The position numbers were made by a program, and so were the translations under genes. From Clostridiaceae bacterium UBA6110 (GTDB taxonomy: Bacteria > Bacillota > Clostridia > Clostridiales > Clostridiaceae): a stretch of 26,449 bases of DNA. The stretch lies in the NCBI GenBank assembly GCA_002428415.1, contig DIWI01000097.1:40306-66754 (forward strand). The letters run 5' to 3'. Shown here in pieces: positions 23,301-26,449 of the stretch. Each line of letters starts with the position of its first letter. Within the stretch, counting starts at the first letter, position 1. Under the pieces are notes generated by a model. That model had not been told where the DNA came from. It saw only the letters and a list, made by a program, of their open reading frames with translations, and did not search any database.

Positions 23301-26300
23301 CATGCAAGCAACAGGGATTCCATCCCGGCTAGTGCTGTATCTGCGGGAGATCAGGGTGGAAGCATTGGTTCGCTTGACATGGAGTCAGACGATGATTCGG
23401 AGGATGACCGGCGTATAACCACGATACAGTCTCTTGCGGGAGCTGTTGCAGGCGGAGGTTCAGGAAGCATAGGTGCAGCGGTTGCTACAAATGATGTAAG
23501 GATGAATGTCAATGCGGCTATTGCATCATCTATAGTAACTTCATCAGATGGACAGATACATATCGAGGCCATCTCTGAAGCATCTATCGAGACGCTTTCA
23601 GCAGCCATAGTCATTACAAACTACGTTGCGGTTGCAGCAGGTGTATCACTCAATAAAATTGAAAATGACACAAATGCCTATATTCTGAACAGCACTGTCA
23701 CTGCGAACTACGTGGAGAATGATCCGCTGAAGGTATCGGGAGTCGTTCTAACAGCTAAGGATACCTCAAGCATAATAGCTGTAGCAGGGCAGGTCAACGT
23801 AGCTGTAAATGGCGGTGGAATTGGAGCGGCAGCTGCATTCAACGAGATAGCGAATGAAGTCAGGGCGTACGTGGAAAATTCAACTGTCACAAGCAAGAGC
23901 AGCCTGTCACTTGATGCGGATTCAGATTCAGAAATCAAGGCAAGCTCTGCCGGCGGAGGCTTCGGGCTGTATGTTAGCCTTACCGGATCTGTTGCGAAGA
24001 ACACCATAGCCAACAGCGTATTTACAAGCATCTACAATTCAACAGTATCTGCGGACAAGGGTGTTTACCTTGATTCAGTCAATTCTTCAAAGATATCCTC
24101 TCTTGCAGGGTCACTCAGCACTTCTGCATTTGCAGCTATTGGTGGCTCACTCGCAATCAACAATATAGGCTGCAAATCAACTGAGGCTGATGACGGGTAT
24201 GTGGAGGATGACCAGACAAATGACAAGGGTACGAAGGTGACGCTAAGTGATATTGCAACCGTTGGAACGAAGAGCTGGATCGAGAATTCCAGGATAATAT
24301 CAGGAACAGTTGTGAAGTTAAGCGCATCGACGGATTCGATGATCAGGAGCATATCTGCAGCAGGCGGCGGAGCTCTAGTTGCGGTGAACGGAGCCATATC
24401 CATGAACAACATATATATGGATACGGAAAGCTACATCAAGGGCTGCATTGATACGCTTGATCCAGCGGTTAAGCTTGTAAGCTCAGCAGGGAATATATCT
24501 CTGGAAGCATACGATAATTCAGCGGCAAGCTCCATTGCTGGAAATGTTTCAGTAGGAGCTGTAGGTGCAGGAGCAGCGGTTAGTACAGTTAACATAGGTG
24601 ATGGAACCCATGTCAACAGGACCAGGGCGTATATCGACAGCTCAAGGGTAACATCCACGAACGGGTCGATCAGCCTGAAGGCCATGACAAATTCTTTCAT
24701 ATTCAATATAGCCGCTGGTGCAAGCGTTGGTGGAATCGGATTACAGGGATCTGTTGCAGTAAACAACGTCACTACAAAGACTTCAGCGGAAATTCTCAAT
24801 GGTTCTGTTGTAACTGCAAAGAACAGCATAGTGCTGGAAGCCCTGATCGAAAAGAGGGAGACCATACCGGCATCAATGCTTCAGGCTGATGGTGGAGATG
24901 AATTGTCTTCAAGCTTTGACGGAAATCCTGATGACAATGACGGAACCCTTGATGAGAATGAAACCACTCATGCATTGAAGACCATTCAGTCACTTGCCGG
25001 AGCAGTTGCAGGAGGAGGAACAGGAGGAATCGGTGCAGGAGTAGCTACGAACAACGTGAAGAATTCTGTGGTAGCTTCCATTTCAGGCTCGGATGTTACA
25101 TCCGATTCAGGTGATGTGATACTTGTTGCGAGATCTTCAGCAAGCATTGAGACAGTATCTGCAGCTTTGGCAGGAGGATCCTATTCAGCAGCTCTGGCAG
25201 TTTCGCTGAACTGGATCGAGAACAGTGTGCTTGCATTCATCTCGGACAGCGATGTCACTTCAAAGAACACGTCGGCTTACGCAGAGGGCAGTCCGGTGCC
25301 TGGTATAGGAATAAATGCCTCAGACACATCGGTCATAAGGTCCGTAGCAGGCCAGGTAAGCATTGCAGGTACTGCGGGAATCGGAGCCGGAGCGGCGTAC
25401 AACGAGATTGGCAATACTGTGAAGGCATATGCGGATTTGGCGTCCAAGCTTGTTTCTTCAGGAAGCATACTCATCATCGCGAAGTCGGATACGACCATTG
25501 AGACGATAGCTGCTGGAGGAAGCGGAGGCTCAGTAGCCCTTGCAGGCTCTACAGCAATCAACCTCATCGGAAACCGCACCGAATCATACGTTGACCATTC
25601 AACGGCTGAAGCGGCAGGAAATGTATATATACTTGCCGACTCTATAAACAGCATAAATGCATATGGAGGAGCACTCACTGGCGGCGCTATCGGAATAGGT
25701 GCAGTTGCGGTCGTCAACAACGTGGAGAACACGACACTTGCCTACAGCTCTTACTCTGACATAAAGGCCAAGGGCACGAAGGAAGAGCTTGACGTCAAGT
25801 CATGGGATAGCCTGGGAGTCGAGAGTCTGGTCAAGGCGAAAGGTCTGTTCATAGTTGCCGACTGTGATGATAAGATCACTGTATATTCGGGATCTCTTTC
25901 AATCGGAGCACTAGCACTTTCAGGACAGCTTTCAGTCACACTTGTCAGCGATACGACGAAGGCATATATTGTGGCATCCACAATCAACAGCCTGTCTGAT
26001 CCAGGCATGTGGGTCAAGGTAAAGGCCCATCAGGGTACGGAAGTCGATGTCAAGGCAGGAGGACTGACAGTAGGCGCTGTCGCAGTAGGAGCAGCAGTTG
26101 ACCACACCAGCATAAAGAACACCACATATGCATATATTGACAAGGATAATGTTACAAAGTCCGTACTATACGGACAGGATGTTGAGGTCACAACAGACAC
26201 ACTTGAAGACGTGGGAGTTATTGTTGCAGGAGTATCGATATCTGGGTCATTGTACTCAGTATCAGTATCAGGTTCGGTTTCTGTAGCACTGGTTGATTGT

Positions 26301-26449
26301 GACAACAGAGCTTACATAAATGATTCGGATGTAGCGGTTATTGATAAGCTGTCAATCCTTGCAAATGACATTGCAAAGGTTAGTTCAACCTCGTATCTCC
26401 TCGCGGCATCAACCTTCGCGGGAGCTGGCGGCACAGTATCAGTGAATAC
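17370..26449 (+). CDS. Giant secreted beta-repeat adhesin-like protein, 3' truncated by window
   Basis: ATG at 17370, AAGGAG (17356-17361) eight bases upstream; the frame stays open to the window end, 3026 codons with no stop. Residues 1-34 are a signal peptide (KKLLMLIAAVF..., VFAS cleavage). Residues ~42-250 are a Pro/Glu-rich stalk (PEEALPPEET repeats). Residues ~252-347 (SGYVYDAISKAPITGATVTL ... DFYLLPTS) look like a prealbumin/carboxypeptidase-regulatory beta domain. Residues ~1005-1055 (GDVVEVLEGH, LYKYLGE, LVLGAQNYANELLW) match a short module common in giant bacterial surface proteins. The rest is dozens of degenerate ~60-70-residue beta units of the form G-x-G-aa-x-N-x-I ... A-x-I-x-S-x-V ... 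L-x-A, like Fusobacterium leukotoxin/filamentous adhesins. Two Asp-rich inserts (near 23380 and 24930) may bind calcium. Cell-surface attachment is likely; the anchor is beyond the window. Confidence 0.88.
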   Translation, partial: MHKVRGDPDKKLLMLIAAVFTALMMFGSHSVFASELGTDPLPEETAVVETIPEETATEPAPVITEVIEPAPEEALPPEETAVEATPPVTETTELPPEEALPPEEVVAAPEETALEPIPPIVETTEPPLEEALPPEETAIEPTTPAAETEPLPEEALPPIEEALQPIEEALPSLEEAVTEIIAPEAQLPATELVEPLPEILTEAVTDPEAPFDEALPADTGEEILAETVSAPEGGAGLEAITNEEAQIPELIDPSGYVYDAISKAPITGATVTLYKKIDGGTSEGIYINYINPNPQVTLEDGHYYFWVDAGDYRLEAIKEGYVAASAEFTQAFIIELQLHRIDFYLLPTSQGWICIDGDVQINQDLILPGTDIDMTSANTDNTFKSITLLDNKTISTRVLAPGETDLIDSESAANSGDVSMTASIITIKTGARILTHTNNEYMAGAILMTALDTKETTITDFIPSVQIDNAETKIEIGENVVIKGGDITLIARSDNEYVLPEDVTNPDSLIDKAVTTGLDLLQDINLFAAVAVSDSDAAITVAEGAQISGKSFTATAKSYTNASTSPIAMGAGVSVGVASSNADVVVHGSITTEGDCYLNALSDNTLQVVGSASGIGGVSFAVAVSVLNSDATVHASDTSTLNVGGNLTLLSETVDRNVTLARSKTGDSGKVGMAVAVSYENGTTNSLLDGNATVAGDMEVKAYATKDSINMDKMFGQIPSTSVGVCAQTGVNTTTFGNLLDDEAGTIKTMIMDKAKVLFGKIKDLVKKKSDEQQTAGNKTQSQTSAFELAAAVAVYLDINTATARIGLPLGTTFAVVKTLGSATINAIVESQPYVMASGAISETEKTAEAQTEEEKKTEFAGSAAVAIGIFTNNAYAFIAENASMDAAHDLAVKAESLNDFEFVWGLNLIQDAYKAYLALGGTPTYKSSEGYKMVYTGDVILVDDENATNGTPGNYYMYLAETKDGMVVYGQTIDLKTIDFTSGMWFDLGSLEQVTSGDGEVSVKTGDVVEVLEGHSAGGEGGHLYKYLGEVPAQLVLGAQNYANELLWEDMGADWQYRGGELVRTFSTYLDSFGYDNNFVNTWTQSTAKGANVSICGAVSVIDLNGTAQAYIDSNAKINQITDMAYRTGLQKVSVTSMVVNEAIHLGGNIEVPGLSGGGKSLKIKGSVGGTGVEAEGGALGGTVIIVGYDNVSTAIIEDGVLLYADELDVSADTNSFSFSFSASGGTAGTFAFNGTFSIIDINNKTWAGIENGARIFIGDYSTPKTESVLRIHAKDSSFIINLTGGIATSNSIGIGASIAIDEITRDTQAFIGNEYLSATSDGKPGDALFTVIANGPVTIEAKNDGFIFSLALAAAVVKEKTPDPNKPEEPKSESKFGLGISAEVVINEMGDTAIAFVHDAAIKAVSLTMTAGNKTLIIGAGGSMSLVTTKGTSVGLAGSFAFNDITNVTKSLTDNSYILLSGSYDSSADGSERIISICASGSASTSSNSASIAGQVSINAIGSQTAASIINLSEISANNVKLMSKDNSLIFSIAGALAYGGKGGIGVSIAFNDIPGLLCERNYTIASIESSDVDAAGFLDMDAETKGKIIAITAALGASKEGMAGALSVSVNTIIGDTKVFVSGKKTLGQDIEGAVTMDAIDESYIFSLAGSLAASDKASFGIALSYNEIDKIVTAYLLDTKLDAASLAMKSSTDATIHNITAGGAVAKTLAAGGSVSVNNIGSDTETYIKNSEIETVNSISLDATDNLKIGAISGTVAGAGKAAIGVAIATNNIGTSGDPNKTRSYIENSKVVSTAGGLSLSAVSNSVIKNITGAGTIAGDGGLSGAASINNVYSLIEAFIKDCNAAERYVRVLGDLIMKAEDHSTVSIISVTLAVSGKVSAGAAVGTVNIGTVASPHVITANIDNSNVETTGGKAELTAKADAVIFNFTAGIAVGGNAGAQGSVSVNNVRTNTNTEIRNNSIVNAKNGVTLKAHASNRDSIPASAVSAGDQGGSIGSLDMESDDDSEDDRRITTIQSLAGAVAGGGSGSIGAAVATNDVRMNVNAAIASSIVTSSDGQIHIEAISEASIETLSAAIVITNYVAVAAGVSLNKIENDTNAYILNSTVTANYVENDPLKVSGVVLTAKDTSSIIAVAGQVNVAVNGGGIGAAAAFNEIANEVRAYVENSTVTSKSSLSLDADSDSEIKASSAGGGFGLYVSLTGSVAKNTIANSVFTSIYNSTVSADKGVYLDSVNSSKISSLAGSLSTSAFAAIGGSLAINNIGCKSTEADDGYVEDDQTNDKGTKVTLSDIATVGTKSWIENSRIISGTVVKLSASTDSMIRSISAAGGGALVAVNGAISMNNIYMDTESYIKGCIDTLDPAVKLVSSAGNISLEAYDNSAASSIAGNVSVGAVGAGAAVSTVNIGDGTHVNRTRAYIDSSRVTSTNGSISLKAMTNSFIFNIAAGASVGGIGLQGSVAVNNVTTKTSAEILNGSVVTAKNSIVLEALIEKRETIPASMLQADGGDELSSSFDGNPDDNDGTLDENETTHALKTIQSLAGAVAGGGTGGIGAGVATNNVKNSVVASISGSDVTSDSGDVILVARSSASIETVSAALAGGSYSAALAVSLNWIENSVLAFISDSDVTSKNTSAYAEGSPVPGIGINASDTSVIRSVAGQVSIAGTAGIGAGAAYNEIGNTVKAYADLASKLVSSGSILIIAKSDTTIETIAAGGSGGSVALAGSTAINLIGNRTESYVDHSTAEAAGNVYILADSINSINAYGGALTGGAIGIGAVAVVNNVENTTLAYSSYSDIKAKGTKEELDVKSWDSLGVESLVKAKGLFIVADCDDKITVYSGSLSIGALALSGQLSVTLVSDTTKAYIVASTINSLSDPGMWVKVKAHQGTEVDVKAGGLTVGAVAVGAAVDHTSIKNTTYAYIDKDNVTKSVLYGQDVEVTTDTLEDVGVIVAGVSISGSLYSVSVSGSVSVALVDCDNRAYINDSDVAVIDKLSILANDIAKVSSTSYLLAASTFAGAGGTVSVN
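17493..17965 (+). repeat. Pro/Glu-rich coding repeats of the adhesin stalk
   Basis: Imperfect repeats encoding PEEALPPEET and IEEALPPIEE variants; the codon string GAAGAGGCACTGCCACC and close variants recur near 17585, 17658, 17754 and 17826. This encodes an extended acidic spacer between the signal peptide and the first folded domain, and is a likely site of length variation. Confidence 0.8.
22731..25815 (+). repeat. Tandem ~1.55 kb super-repeat inside the adhesin
   Basis: Two consecutive ~515-residue segments align along their length: copy A from 22731 (SYIENSKVVS) and copy B from 24273 (SWIENSRIIS). Landmarks keep step: TVNIG at 23040 and 24585 (offset 515 codons), TIQSLAGAVAGGG at about 23421 and 24981 (offset 520 codons), each preceded by IPAS and an Asp-rich insert. 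DNA in the best block is only roughly 70% identical by eye, so the duplication is old. Confidence 0.8.

Noticed and set aside
17342..26305. Many open frames of 80-213 codons on the - strand, rich in Ser, Ala, Pro and Val
   Set aside because: They are shadows of the giant + strand gene. They mirror its Ala/Gly/Ser/Thr codons, have no consistent ribosome binding sites and are broken, whereas the + frame is open for 9 kb with a signal peptide and domains.
1..26449. CRISPR arrays, tRNA/rRNA genes, insertion sequences, attachment sites
   Set aside because: No regularly spaced identical repeats, cloverleaf-like sequences, transposase genes or terminal inverted repeats were found by reading both strands.

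Overview
The window reads as a low-to-mid GC, Gram-positive-type anaerobe, most likely Bacillota/Clostridia. This is inferred from strong AGGAGG-type ribosome binding sites, use of TTG and GTG starts, several lipobox lipoproteins, HPr-type sugar uptake (PTS) genes and a strong preference for AGG/AGA arginine codons. No species is recognised. Every convincing gene lies on the + strand.

Region 1 (1-2081): the 3' part of a GH13 alpha-glucosidase, a translationally coupled small lipoprotein, and a terminator. Region 2 (2117-3938): a three-gene unit of a small membrane protein, a TetR-type repressor and a Cys-rich flavodoxin-fold oxidoreductase. It is driven by a near-consensus promoter whose spacer and start site are covered by two identical-arm palindromes, which fits autoregulation.

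Region 3 (3940-11661): a sugar-catabolic locus. It holds mannose-6-phosphate isomerase, an RpiR-family regulator, a GH38 alpha-mannosidase resembling mannosylglycerate hydrolase MngB, a glucose-family PTS EIICB, and a GH4 6-phospho-alpha-glucosidase. Together they could import and phosphorylate an alpha-mannoside and/or alpha-glucoside, split it, and send mannose-6-P and glucose-6-P into glycolysis. Candidate operator and cre-like sites lie before the GH38 gene.

Region 4 (11924-16444): an ABC-importer operon that I read as molybdate/tungstate uptake. It has a promoter, a structured leader with sequence resemblance to the Moco riboswitch family, a lipoprotein resembling the sulfite-oxidase-type molybdopterin-binding fold, a FecCD-type permease, an ATPase, a binding protein and a short TiaS-like protein with an IDDTD motif. 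The metal specificity is inference.

Region 5 (16445-17369): about 925 bases without a convincing gene, containing AT-rich palindromes and one very strong terminator that may end a small RNA. Region 6 (17370 to window end): a single giant open reading frame of at least 3026 codons. It encodes a secreted repeat protein with a signal peptide, a Pro/Glu-rich stalk, a prealbumin-like beta domain and thousands of residues of adhesin-like beta repeats, including a roughly 515-residue internal duplication. It has no stop within the window.
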